The position numbers and the translations under genes are program-made. From Glaciecola sp034112105 (lineage in GTDB: Bacteria; Pseudomonadota; Gammaproteobacteria; Enterobacterales; Alteromonadaceae): 57,413 nt of DNA. This document shows, piece by piece, positions 26,335 through 35,579 of the stretch. The notes beneath the pieces are model-generated. The model saw nothing but the letters and a program-made list of their open reading frames with translations. It was not told the origin of the DNA and did not search any database. The DNA lies in assembly GCA_034112105.1 (NCBI GenBank), contig JAWUVZ010000110.1, positions 1 through 57,413 of the forward strand. The letters run 5' to 3'. Each line of letters opens with the position of its first letter. The stretch's first letter is position 1.

Positions 26335-28992
26335 ATGCCAAACAATAAAAATGATAAAGTTAACGTAAGCCCTCCGGCAAATACACCGATGATGACGCAA
26401 TATCTAAAGATAAAGGCGGAGCATCCGGATATTCTGCTTTTCTATCGCATGGGCGACTTTTACGAGTTGTTTTTTGATGATGCGAAAAAAGCATCTAATC
26501 TTCTTAATATATCGCTCACTGCGCGCGGTAAATCGGGTGGCGACCCGATTCCAATGGCTGGCGTACCTTACCATGCTGCCGAGAACTATTTAGCGAAATT
26601 AGTTAAAATGGGCGAGTCCGTCGCGATATGTGAACAAATCGGTGACCCCGCCACCAGCAAAGGGCCAGTAGAGAGGGCTGTTCAGCGCATTGTCACTCCT
26701 GGAACGGTTACCGACGAAGCGTTATTAGACGCGTCGAAAGACTCGGTTTTATTAGCGATCACCAAAGTAAAAGAGGTATATGGACTTGCTTCAATCGATA
26801 TCACCAGCGGTCAATTTATGCTTTTTGATGCGCAAAGCGATGAGGCTTTTCAAGCAGAACTTCAGCGTATTCAGCCAGCCGAAATTTTGTATCCAGAACA
26901 ATGTTCATTTTTTCATCTAATCCAAAAATGCAAAGGCTTAAGACGTCGCCCACAATGGGAATTTGACACCGACACAGCAAATTTGAAACTCAATACACAG
27001 TTTGGCACAAAAGAACTGGATGGTTTTGGCATTAACAGCAACGCTGTCGCCATTGGCGCTGCAGGATGTGTTTTACAATATGTACAAGAAACTCAGCGCA
27101 TTGCCCTTGTGCATTTGCGCAAAATAAGTCAATACCGCGCTGACGAATCAGTATTGATGGATGCTGCAACACAACAAAATTTAGAACTGACAAAAACCTT
27201 GTCAGGTAGTACAGAAAATACCTTATTTTCAGTATTAAATAATACGTCTACTGCAATGGGCAGTCGATTATTGCAGCGCTGGCTGCATCGCCCTATTACC
27301 GATAAAAATAAACTCTTATTTAGGCAGAACACCATCGCTGATGTGCAACATCATGACTATTCCATGCTCCAAGATTTCCTTAAGCAGATTGGTGATGTTG
27401 AACGAATACTAGCCCGCATGGCGTTGCGTTCTGCACGACCCAGGGATTTTTCACGACTCAAAGAAGCCCTAAATATACTACCCGACCTGCAACAATGGTT
27501 GCGCGATTCTATGCCATCGTCACAACATGACTCATTCAGTATATTTAGTACTGATATTGGTGAGTACCCAGATGTTGCAGCGCTATTAAATAGAGCCATT
27601 GTCGACAATCCACCGGTTGTATTGCGCGACGGCGGCGTTATCGCTGAAGGTTATTCGGAGGAACTTGACGAATTGCGTGCGCTGTCAAAAGGTGCGACGG
27701 ATTTTCTTGACCGACTAGAACAAAAAGAGCGTGAACGCACCGGTATTCCTACCTTAAAAGTGAATTACAATCGAGTGCATGGATTTTTCATTGAAGTGAG
27801 CCATGCCAATACCGATAAAATTCCACCCGACTATGTTCGCCGTCAAACGCTTAAAAACAACGAGCGTTACATTATTCCTGAACTTAAAGCGCACGAAGAC
27901 AAGGTGCTAACGAGCCAAAGTAAAGCATTAGCGCTAGAGAAGAAACTATACGACGCCTTATTTAATGATATAGCACCGCAACTAGCCAGCTTAATGCAAA
28001 GCGCTGTGGCTCTGGCTACTTTAGACGTGCTCACTAATTTTGCTGAACGTGCTGACACCCTGAATTTGCATCGACCGCAGTTAGTCGAACAAAACATCAT
28101 TAGCTACAGTGCAGGTCGTCATTTAGTGGTTGAGGAAGTGATGAACTCACCCTTTATCGCAAACCCATTATTCATGGATGACAAAACGCGCATGTTGATG
28201 ATCACCGGTCCGAACATGGGCGGTAAGTCGACCTATATGAGCCAAACTGCACTTTTTGTATTACTGGCTTTTGTTGGCTGTTATGTGCCAGCACAAGAAG
28301 CACACATTGGCCCTATAGACCGCATATTTACTCGCATTGGCGCTGCTGATGATTTAGCCTCAGGGCGCTCAACCTTCATGGTTGAAATGACAGAAACCGC
28401 AAATATTCTAAATAATGCAACCGCCAACAGTTTAGTGTTAATGGACGAAATTGGTCGTGGAACCAGTACTTATGACGGCTTGAGCCTTGCTTGGTCATGC
28501 GCCCAATGGTTATCTGAAAAACTGCATGCGTTCACTCTGTTTGCCACTCATTATTTTGAGCTCACTAGTTTGTCAGACAGCATTCCAACTATTACTAACG
28601 TGCATTTAAGCGCCGTTGAACATAATGATGAAATTCGCTTTATGCATAAGGTACAGCAAGGTGCTGCGAGTAAAAGCTATGGTTTGCAAGTCGCTAAATT
28701 AGCGGGCGTTCCCAAGCCTGTTATTGATTCGGCAAAACGCAAATTAGCTGAATTAGAATTACTTGACGTGGTTAATGCGAGTAATGAAAGCGGCACTGCA
28801 CAACGCTCTGATAGCGAGCGGTCTAATACTGAGCAACCTGCATCGAAACTAAAAACCGAAACGCAATTGAGTATGTCTTTTGAAACCCCAGAGCATTGGT
28901 TGGAGCAAAAGATAAAACAAATTGATATTGATGATCTGACGCCAAGACAAGCATTAGCATTACTCTATCAATGGCGAAAAGAACTTAAGTAG
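26335..28992 (+). CDS. mutS: DNA mismatch repair protein MutS
   Basis: An 885-residue MutS. The mismatch-reading motif F-Y-E is in FYRMGDFYELFFDDA near residue 41. The core and clamp follow, then the ATPase with Walker A GPNMGGKSTYM, Walker B LVLMDEIGRGTSTYDG, and the ATHYFEL switch. The C-terminal part (about 810-885) holds a Ser/Glu-rich linker and a dimer/tetramer segment ending in DDLTPRQALALLYQWRKEL, as in gammaproteobacterial MutS. The ATG has no clear ribosome site, but it gives the usual N-terminus leading to NTPMMTQYL. It is divergent from pncC. Confidence 0.98.
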   Translation: MPNNKNDKVNVSPPANTPMMTQYLKIKAEHPDILLFYRMGDFYELFFDDAKKASNLLNISLTARGKSGGDPIPMAGVPYHAAENYLAKLVKMGESVAICEQIGDPATSKGPVERAVQRIVTPGTVTDEALLDASKDSVLLAITKVKEVYGLASIDITSGQFMLFDAQSDEAFQAELQRIQPAEILYPEQCSFFHLIQKCKGLRRRPQWEFDTDTANLKLNTQFGTKELDGFGINSNAVAIGAAGCVLQYVQETQRIALVHLRKISQYRADESVLMDAATQQNLELTKTLSGSTENTLFSVLNNTSTAMGSRLLQRWLHRPITDKNKLLFRQNTIADVQHHDYSMLQDFLKQIGDVERILARMALRSARPRDFSRLKEALNILPDLQQWLRDSMPSSQHDSFSIFSTDIGEYPDVAALLNRAIVDNPPVVLRDGGVIAEGYSEELDELRALSKGATDFLDRLEQKERERTGIPTLKVNYNRVHGFFIEVSHANTDKIPPDYVRRQTLKNNERYIIPELKAHEDKVLTSQSKALALEKKLYDALFNDIAPQLASLMQSAVALATLDVLTNFAERADTLNLHRPQLVEQNIISYSAGRHLVVEEVMNSPFIANPLFMDDKTRMLMITGPNMGGKSTYMSQTALFVLLAFVGCYVPAQEAHIGPIDRIFTRIGAADDLASGRSTFMVEMTETANILNNATANSLVLMDEIGRGTSTYDGLSLAWSCAQWLSEKLHAFTLFATHYFELTSLSDSIPTITNVHLSAVEHNDEIRFMHKVQQGAASKSYGLQVAKLAGVPKPVIDSAKRKLAELELLDVVNASNESGTAQRSDSERSNTEQPASKLKTETQLSMSFETPEHWLEQKIKQIDIDDLTPRQALALLYQWRKELK

Positions 28993-29358
28993 CTTTATCC
29001 GCACTCTTTATCGGCGCTCTTTACAGCTTATTCATCACGTATTCATCGCCCGTTTACATCCACGTCACCGCTATTTCGCCCCTATTCCACCGCTCTTAAA
29101 CCACTCATCAAGGGCTTTTTCGCCATTGTCATGTATTTTTCATTTACTATAAGGGTAGTTTTTTAGTATACTACTCCCCCATCAAAGCACGCCTTCAATG
29201 TGCTTAAGGATCCATGAACCGGCCTTCGATACAAACTCATATTTAATTAAAAATTAATATCAGTAAACCTATCTGCCGCTTCATTTGTGTTCCGAAAAAC
29301 AGCTTATACAAAATGGTTTTTACTAAATTCCGTTCAACCCAAGTACCTTAGGTTTTGC
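28993..29358. other. Gene-free stretch between mutS and pyrG
   Basis: 366 bases. The first 120 are strikingly poor in G on the plus strand and rich in C and T, with imperfect repeats such as CACTCTTTATCGG and GCTCTTTACAG. Further on there is an AT-rich segment (around 29140-29185) with short inverted repeats, which could contain the pyrG promoter, but no promoter can be assigned with confidence. No RNA gene is recognised. Confidence 0.5.
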
Positions 29359-30987
29359 ATGATAAATTATATTTTCGTCACCGGTGGAGTTGTTTCATCA
29401 TTAGGTAAAGGGATCGCAGCAGCATCCTTAGCCGCCATTCTTGAAGCTCGCGGCCTAAAGGTCACCATGCTTAAACTCGACCCCTACATAAATGTTGACC
29501 CTGGCACAATGAGCCCAATTCAACACGGTGAAGTATTTGTTACCGACGATGGTGCAGAAACCGATTTAGATTTAGGCCACTACGAGCGTTTTATTCGCAC
29601 CCGTATGACCAGCCGTAACAATTTTACAACCGGTCGCGTTTACGAAGAAGTGATTAAGCGTGAACGACGCGGTGACTATTTAGGCGCAACTATTCAGGGT
29701 ATTCCGCATATTACCAATGAAATTAAACGTCGTATTATTGCCGGCGCTGAAGGTAATGATATCGCAATTGTTGAAATTGGTGGCACGGTAGGTGATATCG
29801 AATCACAACCTTTTATTGAAGCAATACGCCAATTAGGAACCGAAGTTGGGCGTGACCATTCATTGTTTATGCACCTCACTTTAGTGCCTTATCTAGCGGC
29901 TTCAGGTGAAACCAAAACCAAACCAACTCAGCATTCTGTTAAAGAATTACGCTCGGTCGGTATCATGCCAGACATACTCGTATGTCGTTCAGAGGTGCCG
30001 TTACCGAGTAACGAACGCGCAAAAATTGCCTTATTTACCAACGTAAACGAAAAAGCAGTTATTTCACTTCGCGATGCTAGCAGCATTTATAAAATACCTG
30101 CAGCACTTAAAGCACAAGGCATGGACGAAATAGTGGTTAAACGTTTTGGTTATGATTGCCCCGAAGCTGATTTATCTGAATGGGAACAAGTGCTGTACGC
30201 AGAATCAAACCCAATTGGCGAAGTTAATATTGGGATGGTTGGCAAATATGTCGAATTGCCCGACGCCTATAAATCAGTGAATGAAGCATTAAAGCATGCT
30301 GGTTTGAAAAATCGCCTGACCGTTAATATCAAACATATTGACTCACAAGATGTTGAAAGCAAAGGAATACACATTCTAAATGAACTTGACGCAATTCTTG
30401 TTCCTGGTGGCTTTGGTATGCGCGGTATTGAAGGTAAAATAGCCGCAGCAAAATACGCTCGTGAAAACGATGTGCCGTATTTAGGTATTTGTTTAGGTAT
30501 GCAAGTTGCTTATATCGAGTTCGCTAGAAACGTTGCCGGTATGGAAAAAGCTAACAGCACAGAATTCGACCCAAATACGCCATTCCCAGTTGTTGGCCTT
30601 ATTACTGAATGGCTTGATGCAGATGGAGGCAAAGAAGTACGAGATGTTACAACCGATTTAGGTGGTACTATGCGTCTGGGCAGTCAACTTTGCCACTTAG
30701 AAAAAGGCACCAAAGTTGAGCAGATGTATGGCAGCACTGAAATTTTTGAGCGCCATCGTCACCGGTATGAGGTGAACAACAACTTACGCGCCGAAATTGA
30801 AAAAGCGGGCTTAAAAGTCAGTGGTTTATCGAATGACAAAGCCTTAGTTGAAGTTATCGAAATTGAAGACCACCCTTGGTTTGTAGCGGGCCAATTTCAC
30901 CCCGAGTTCAACTCAACGCCACGCGACGGACACCCCTTATTCACAGGGTTTGTGGCAGCGGCAGGTGTATACGCTAAGAACAAATAG
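29359..30987 (+). CDS. pyrG: CTP synthase
   Basis: A 542-residue enzyme that aminates UTP to CTP using glutamine and ATP. The N-terminal synthetase domain opens with IFVTGGVVSSLGKGIAAAS. YINVDPGTMSP and GGTVGDIES are conserved. The C-terminal glutamine amidotransferase domain has the nucleophile in LGICLGMQVA and the His-Glu pair in FHPEF. The open frame extends 24 codons upstream, but ATG 29359 gives the family N-terminus (MINYIFVTGG). eno lies downstream on the same strand, the usual gammaproteobacterial order. Confidence 0.98.
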   Translation: MINYIFVTGGVVSSLGKGIAAASLAAILEARGLKVTMLKLDPYINVDPGTMSPIQHGEVFVTDDGAETDLDLGHYERFIRTRMTSRNNFTTGRVYEEVIKRERRGDYLGATIQGIPHITNEIKRRIIAGAEGNDIAIVEIGGTVGDIESQPFIEAIRQLGTEVGRDHSLFMHLTLVPYLAASGETKTKPTQHSVKELRSVGIMPDILVCRSEVPLPSNERAKIALFTNVNEKAVISLRDASSIYKIPAALKAQGMDEIVVKRFGYDCPEADLSEWEQVLYAESNPIGEVNIGMVGKYVELPDAYKSVNEALKHAGLKNRLTVNIKHIDSQDVESKGIHILNELDAILVPGGFGMRGIEGKIAAAKYARENDVPYLGICLGMQVAYIEFARNVAGMEKANSTEFDPNTPFPVVGLITEWLDADGGKEVRDVTTDLGGTMRLGSQLCHLEKGTKVEQMYGSTEIFERHRHRYEVNNNLRAEIEKAGLKVSGLSNDKALVEVIEIEDHPWFVAGQFHPEFNSTPRDGHPLFTGFVAAAGVYAKNK

Positions 30988-31165
30988 AATAGGATGACAA
31001 CGGCTCACATGATGCATTATGATCCCCTTCATGCTTTTCAATTCATGTCGTGAGTCGTTTTCATTTAGTGCGTCATAACTCAAGTTATGTATCGCGTTCG
31101 TGTAGTGTGTTGCTATTTATTTAGCACGTTATTATAGAATTTAAACAACAAGCAAAGGAAAAAAA

Positions 31166-32467
31166 ATGGCGAACATTTCTCGCATTATAGGTCGCGAAAT
31201 TATGGATTCACGTGGTAATCCGACAGTTGAAGCAGATGTTTATTTGGAATGTGGTGCTATGGGTCGTGCTTGTGCACCGTCAGGCGCATCAACAGGTTCA
31301 AGAGAAGCTTTAGAACTACGTGACGGCGACAAGGCTCGTTATCTAGGTAAAGGCGTACTCAAAGCAGTCGCCGCGATTAATGATAAAATTGCTCCTGCAT
31401 TACTAGGTAAAGACGCAGCAGCTCAAGCTAGTGTCGATCAGTTAATGATTGACTTAGACGGCACAGAGAATAAAGAAGTACTTGGTGCGAATGCAATTTT
31501 AGCGGTATCACTTGCCGTTGCAAAAGCGGAAGCAATTAGCCAAAAACTGCCTTTGTATGCGCATATTGCTAACTTAAATGGCACTCCGGGTGTTTACTCA
31601 ATGCCAGTGCCAATGATGAACATCATCAATGGTGGAGAGCATGCTGACAACAACGTCGATATTCAAGAATTTATGGTTCAGCCTATTGGCGCTCCATCAT
31701 TTGCCGAAGCATTGCGTACCGGCGCTGAAATTTTCCATAGCTTGAAGAAAGTATTATCCGCGAAAGGGTTGAGCACTGCCGTAGGCGACGAAGGTGGCTT
31801 CGCTCCAAACTTAACGTCTAATGCCGAAGCACTGTCAGTTATCGTAGAAGCTGTTGAAAACGCAGGCTACAAAATGGGTGTTGATGTTACCTTAGCGCTT
31901 GATTGCGCAGCCTCTGAATTCTACAAAGACGGTCAGTATGTATTGAGTGGCGAAGGTAAATCTTTTGATTCAAATGGGTTTAGTGACTATTTAGCTGACC
32001 TAGCGGCTGAGTACCCTATTCTATCTATTGAAGATGGCTTAGACGAGAGCGATTGGGATGGTTGGGCATATCAAACTAAAATTCTTGGCGATAAAATACA
32101 ACTAGTAGGTGACGACTTGTTTGTTACTAACACTAAGATTTTATCACGCGGAATTGAAAATGGCGTGGCTAACTCAATCTTGATAAAATTCAACCAAATC
32201 GGTTCCTTAACTGAAACATTGAATGCAATTAGAATGGCTAAAGAAGCCGGCTTTACTGCCGTTATTTCTCACCGTTCAGGCGAAACAGAAGACTCGACTA
32301 TTGCTGATCTAGCGGTAGGCACGGCAGCAGGCCAAATTAAAACAGGTTCACTTTGTCGTTCTGACCGTGTTGCCAAGTATAACCAATTACTTCGCATTGA
32401 AGCTGAGTTGGCAGAACAAGGCACACCCGCTGTTTACAACGGTCGTTCCGAAATTAAAGGTCAATAA
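31166..32467 (+). CDS. eno: Enolase
   Basis: A 433-residue glycolytic enzyme (2-phosphoglycerate to phosphoenolpyruvate). IIGREIMDSRGNPTVE at the N-terminus, INGGEHADNN, the catalytic Lys region LIKFNQIGSLTET, and the signature SHRSGETEDSTIADLAV are all intact. A ribosome site AAAGGA lies before the ATG. It is 178 bases after pyrG. Several weak inverted repeats lie in that gap but no clear terminator, so read-through from pyrG is possible. Confidence 0.98.
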   Translation: MANISRIIGREIMDSRGNPTVEADVYLECGAMGRACAPSGASTGSREALELRDGDKARYLGKGVLKAVAAINDKIAPALLGKDAAAQASVDQLMIDLDGTENKEVLGANAILAVSLAVAKAEAISQKLPLYAHIANLNGTPGVYSMPVPMMNIINGGEHADNNVDIQEFMVQPIGAPSFAEALRTGAEIFHSLKKVLSAKGLSTAVGDEGGFAPNLTSNAEALSVIVEAVENAGYKMGVDVTLALDCAASEFYKDGQYVLSGEGKSFDSNGFSDYLADLAAEYPILSIEDGLDESDWDGWAYQTKILGDKIQLVGDDLFVTNTKILSRGIENGVANSILIKFNQIGSLTETLNAIRMAKEAGFTAVISHRSGETEDSTIADLAVGTAAGQIKTGSLCRSDRVAKYNQLLRIEAELAEQGTPAVYNGRSEIKGQ

Positions 32468-32612
32468 TCGATTTTTAAATTGAGTGTAGGCCGATAAGGC
32501 CAGTTTTAAAGGCTTTTTGCCAATAAAATTAGAGTAATTAATGAAAGCGGTATCTTTATGGTTTAAGATGCCGTTTCGTTTTTTAAAGCATTTTAATGAA
32601 ATAAAGTAAGTG

Positions 32613-33263
32613 ATGAGCGACCAGCACTCCAATCAAACCAACATATTTAACTTAGCAGAACAGTTTCCGAACGTCGCTGAGTTATGTAATGCGTTGTATG
32701 AACGAGAATTACTTAGTCTTGCCTCTAGTAATATCAAAGATCCTATCCTGCTGAAACGAAAACTCAGTGGTTTGTCTTACCACATTAAAAATGCTGCCGA
32801 ATTTCTAATAAATGAACCCACTCCTATTGAGGTGGATGTTCACAATGGCACTTGGAAGTCTAAACAGGCGAATAAATGCCCCGCAGCTAAACTTGTTGCC
32901 AATGACGAAGAAATAGCGAAAGCAGGTACTTGGTTCAAACAACACCATTATCATGGCGCCGTGGTTTGCGTTTACGTAAATAATTATGGCAATGAACATA
33001 TTGAGCTTGATTCAATTGATATGTTTACCAGCCCTGTTAGCAAGTTGCACACAAATAAATTTGCTTGGTTTGCGTTGGATGGCGAATCACTCGAAAAAAC
33101 AAAAAAGCATGTCACTCACCGTTTAGTAAAACCTAATAAAGCCATTTTAAGCGCCGCTTGTAGTGGACATACATGGAATACCAAAGGCAAATGCACGCCA
33201 AGAGCCTTAAGTTTGCGCGAGCTATTGTTGTCGACTAATATTAATTGGAAGACATTTAGGTAA
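32613..33263 (+). CDS. Uncharacterised protein downstream of eno
   Basis: I do not recognise this 216-residue protein. It has no signal peptide or membrane helix. The N-terminal third is predicted helical (NLAEQFPNVAELCNALYERELL), and a middle part looks like alternating strands (GAVVCVYVNNYGNEHIEL). It has four cysteines, including a Cys-x10-Cys pair near the C-terminus (SAACSGHTWNTKGKCTPRA), and several histidines that could bind metal. The frame also opens at a GTG one codon earlier; ATG 32613 is preferred. It sits 145 bases after eno with similar base composition, so it is probably a resident gene. No function is proposed. Confidence 0.6.
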   Translation: MSDQHSNQTNIFNLAEQFPNVAELCNALYERELLSLASSNIKDPILLKRKLSGLSYHIKNAAEFLINEPTPIEVDVHNGTWKSKQANKCPAAKLVANDEEIAKAGTWFKQHHYHGAVVCVYVNNYGNEHIELDSIDMFTSPVSKLHTNKFAWFALDGESLEKTKKHVTHRLVKPNKAILSAACSGHTWNTKGKCTPRALSLRELLLSTNINWKTFR

Positions 33264-33296
33264 CCCTAAACTAGCTGCTAGTTACAATTCACTTTT

Positions 33297-33436
33297 GAAG
33301 CTATATTCCTGAAGCTATATTCCTGCAGCTATATTCCTGAAACTCTATTCTTGAAGCTATATTCCTGAAGCTATATTTCTAAATCTTTGCTTTTGAAACT
33401 TTGCTCCTGAACTTATGATATTGAACCTATATATCA
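33297..33436. repeat. Degraded 14-base minisatellite
   Basis: About ten tandem units of a 14-base motif, GAAGCTATATTCCT. The first six units (33297-33380) are near-identical and the last four decay. The unit is not a multiple of three, and the array is in the intergenic gap just before the TTG-started lipoprotein gene, so it is non-coding. Repeat number could vary between strains. Confidence 0.9.
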
Positions 33437-33484
33437 ATAGTTCCATACTAATTAAAATATCTCCACCCATAAGGAAGTGAAAAA

Positions 33485-34243
33485 TTGCGACTCATTGTCT
33501 ATATAGTAATTACCGCGTTTTTCTGCACTGCATGTATGCCGGTTAACACACCCGATACGACTGCAAAACTGGATCTTGATAACATTGAATCCTGGTATAA
33601 CAGTGCACAAACGTTTTTCTTAGATGATAACGCTAATCCAAACATAGTTAAATTTGCAGAACAATTACAAACATTCATAGTTGGCTCTGATACTGCAGTA
33701 ACCAACGATTGGGCGCTTAAGGACCAACACAAGAAGCAAAGTCCGTCCTTAACTTTTGCTAGCGACTCAATAGTATTGTTAAACAATGCAAAGGCATCGA
33801 ATCAACTTCCTGCCAAAATCGATTTATTAGAGAAGCACATGCAGCTCTTTTGGGCACATCAATTTAGCTTTTATGGTGACGTGTTTTTAAGTGATAACGA
33901 CCAACAGTTCATTGAAACTCATGTAAAATATAGAAATTATCTACAATCGTTATCTGAACTTGCTCTTCGATACCCAGCTTTCCAAAAAGGCAGTATTGAG
34001 ATTTATGCAGCTGATAATGAGAGAAGGCTGTTCGCATTTAGCCGAACTTACAAAAACACGAGGGTGTTTATAGCCACTAATTTGTCTTTTGAAACTCATG
34101 AAATGCCATTGCCGTTCGGCTTTATGTCATCGACCAAAGTGGTAATGTGGGAATCGGATAACATAAAGATCAGAGAATTTGTAACCCAATCCGCTATATC
34201 TATATTGCCGTTTACTACTGCAATAATTATTGTTGGTGGTTAA
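33485..34243 (+). CDS. Predicted lipoprotein with an alpha-amylase C-terminal-like segment
   Basis: A 252-residue protein with a lipoprotein signal peptide (FFCTAC, lipidated Cys17) and a TTG start preceded by a good AAGGA ribosome site. Residues of about 145-205 read like the end of a GH13 alpha-amylase: HVKYRNYLQSLSELALRYPA, then KGSIEIYAADNERRLFAFSR and RVFIATNLSFE. These resemble the last helix of the barrel and the all-beta C-domain. The catalytic barrel itself is missing, and the N-terminal 140 residues are not recognised. It may be a remnant or a carbohydrate-binding lipoprotein. The amylase likeness is from memory and modest. Confidence 0.55.
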   Translation: MRLIVYIVITAFFCTACMPVNTPDTTAKLDLDNIESWYNSAQTFFLDDNANPNIVKFAEQLQTFIVGSDTAVTNDWALKDQHKKQSPSLTFASDSIVLLNNAKASNQLPAKIDLLEKHMQLFWAHQFSFYGDVFLSDNDQQFIETHVKYRNYLQSLSELALRYPAFQKGSIEIYAADNERRLFAFSRTYKNTRVFIATNLSFETHEMPLPFGFMSSTKVVMWESDNIKIREFVTQSAISILPFTTAIIIVGG

Positions 34244-34493
34244 ATTCGATTTTTAAATAGCGCTAATGATTAACGAAGGCGCAAATATTGTACTGCTGGT
34301 TAACTAAACCTAATAATTAGCACTACCGAATGGCTCTGCGGTTGTTTGAATCATTTAGAACCATTCAAAAATAGCTTTCAAACTTAGCCTGCCGTAAAAT
34401 TATGACGTGCAATGACACTTCAGTGAATTACTCCGCGACATCGCTTTGCTTTGGTCACCGGGATGAATCGGCAATATTAGATAAATTAGAAAG

Positions 34494-35579
34494 CTACTGA
34501 CCTATAAACTCATAATCCGTCAAACTTTCCAAAAAATTCAACAAGTCCTGTTTTTCTTCATCCGTAATATCAAAACCTTGTACAAATGGACTTTTGAGCG
34601 GATTGTTAACACCATCTCCTCGTCCACCGGCAGCATAAATATCTATTACCTCTGACATTGTTGCCACTGAACCATCGTGCATAAACGGAGCCGTTAGCAT
34701 GATATTGCGTAATGTTGGCGCCCTAAACTTGCCTCGGTCTTTTGGGTTAAAAGTGATATCTGCCAGCCCTTGATCACCGTTGGCATAACTGCCCTTGCCG
34801 TCAATATCGTAGAGCCCTGTATTGTGAAACGAGACCAAATCTAACTTTTGCATAGCGTGTTTACTCGACTGCGTAAAATTAAAGCCACCATGACAATGAA
34901 AGCACTCTAGCTTTTCTGAGAAAAACAAATCCATACCGCGAATAGCAGAGTCAGACAAAGCGTCGTCCTCACTAAAATAGGCATAACGGTCAAAGTTCGA
35001 ATTAAATGAAGTTAAGCTTCTTACGTAACTTGCTAGTGCTTTTACGATATGGTCAAAATTAATCTCATTACTAGCGAAAACAGTCTCTATTTCAGTAGCG
35101 TAGTCTTGCAGCCTTGCTAGAATTTCAGCCTCGTTGCCCGTCACGCCCATTTCTATTGGCGCTTCATTAAATAGAGGTATCAAAATCTGATTTTCAACCT
35201 TACCCAAAGCATCATGAGCCCACGTAAAACTGCCATTATAAGCAACATTAACTAGCGCCATCGAATTACGCTTTAATACCTCTCCCGTTGTTCCAACGGA
35301 TGTCTTTTTAGGCTCGGCAAAGGCAAACGCTTTTAGATGACAAGATGCACATGATTGCTGTTCATTAATCGACAAACGCAGATCATTAAATAAGCGCTCA
35401 CCCAAGGCGACTTTTTCAACCGTCATTGGGTTGTCTACCGGAACATTAGGCGTAGGAAAACCAGCCGGAATATTCCATTTATAAGGCGTTGATACCTGTT
35501 GCGGAGAACAAGCAGTTGTTACTACCATCACAGCAGCGCAAATTAATAGTAAACTAAAAAACTTACTTAAACACAGCAT
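34494..35579 (-). CDS. Di-haem enzyme of the MauG/MbnH family (periplasmic lipoprotein)
   Basis: A 361-residue protein with a signal peptide ending at a probable lipid-modified Cys24, then a cytochrome c peroxidase/MauG-like fold with exactly two haem sites: CASCH (77-81) and CFHCH (226-230). The segments RNSMALVNVAYNGSFTWAHD, and KFRAPTLRNIMLTAPFMHDG are typical of MbnH-like members. MbnH uses its two haems to oxidise a tryptophan of its partner MbnP to kynurenine for copper binding. The upstream gene is an MbnP-like protein with a 17-base overlap, so this enzyme most likely modifies that protein. Haem attachment would need the Ccm system at 12.5-20.7 kb. It could also be a plain peroxidase, but the partner argues against it. 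Confidence 0.85.
   Translation of the reverse strand: MLCLSKFFSLLLICAAVMVVTTACSPQQVSTPYKWNIPAGFPTPNVPVDNPMTVEKVALGERLFNDLRLSINEQQSCASCHLKAFAFAEPKKTSVGTTGEVLKRNSMALVNVAYNGSFTWAHDALGKVENQILIPLFNEAPIEMGVTGNEAEILARLQDYATEIETVFASNEINFDHIVKALASYVRSLTSFNSNFDRYAYFSEDDALSDSAIRGMDLFFSEKLECFHCHGGFNFTQSSKHAMQKLDLVSFHNTGLYDIDGKGSYANGDQGLADITFNPKDRGKFRAPTLRNIMLTAPFMHDGSVATMSEVIDIYAAGGRGDGVNNPLKSPFVQGFDITDEEKQDLLNFLESLTDYEFIGQ

Noticed and set aside
33297..33436. CRISPR array
   Set aside because: The units are only 14 bases and directly adjacent, with no spacers and no cas genes.
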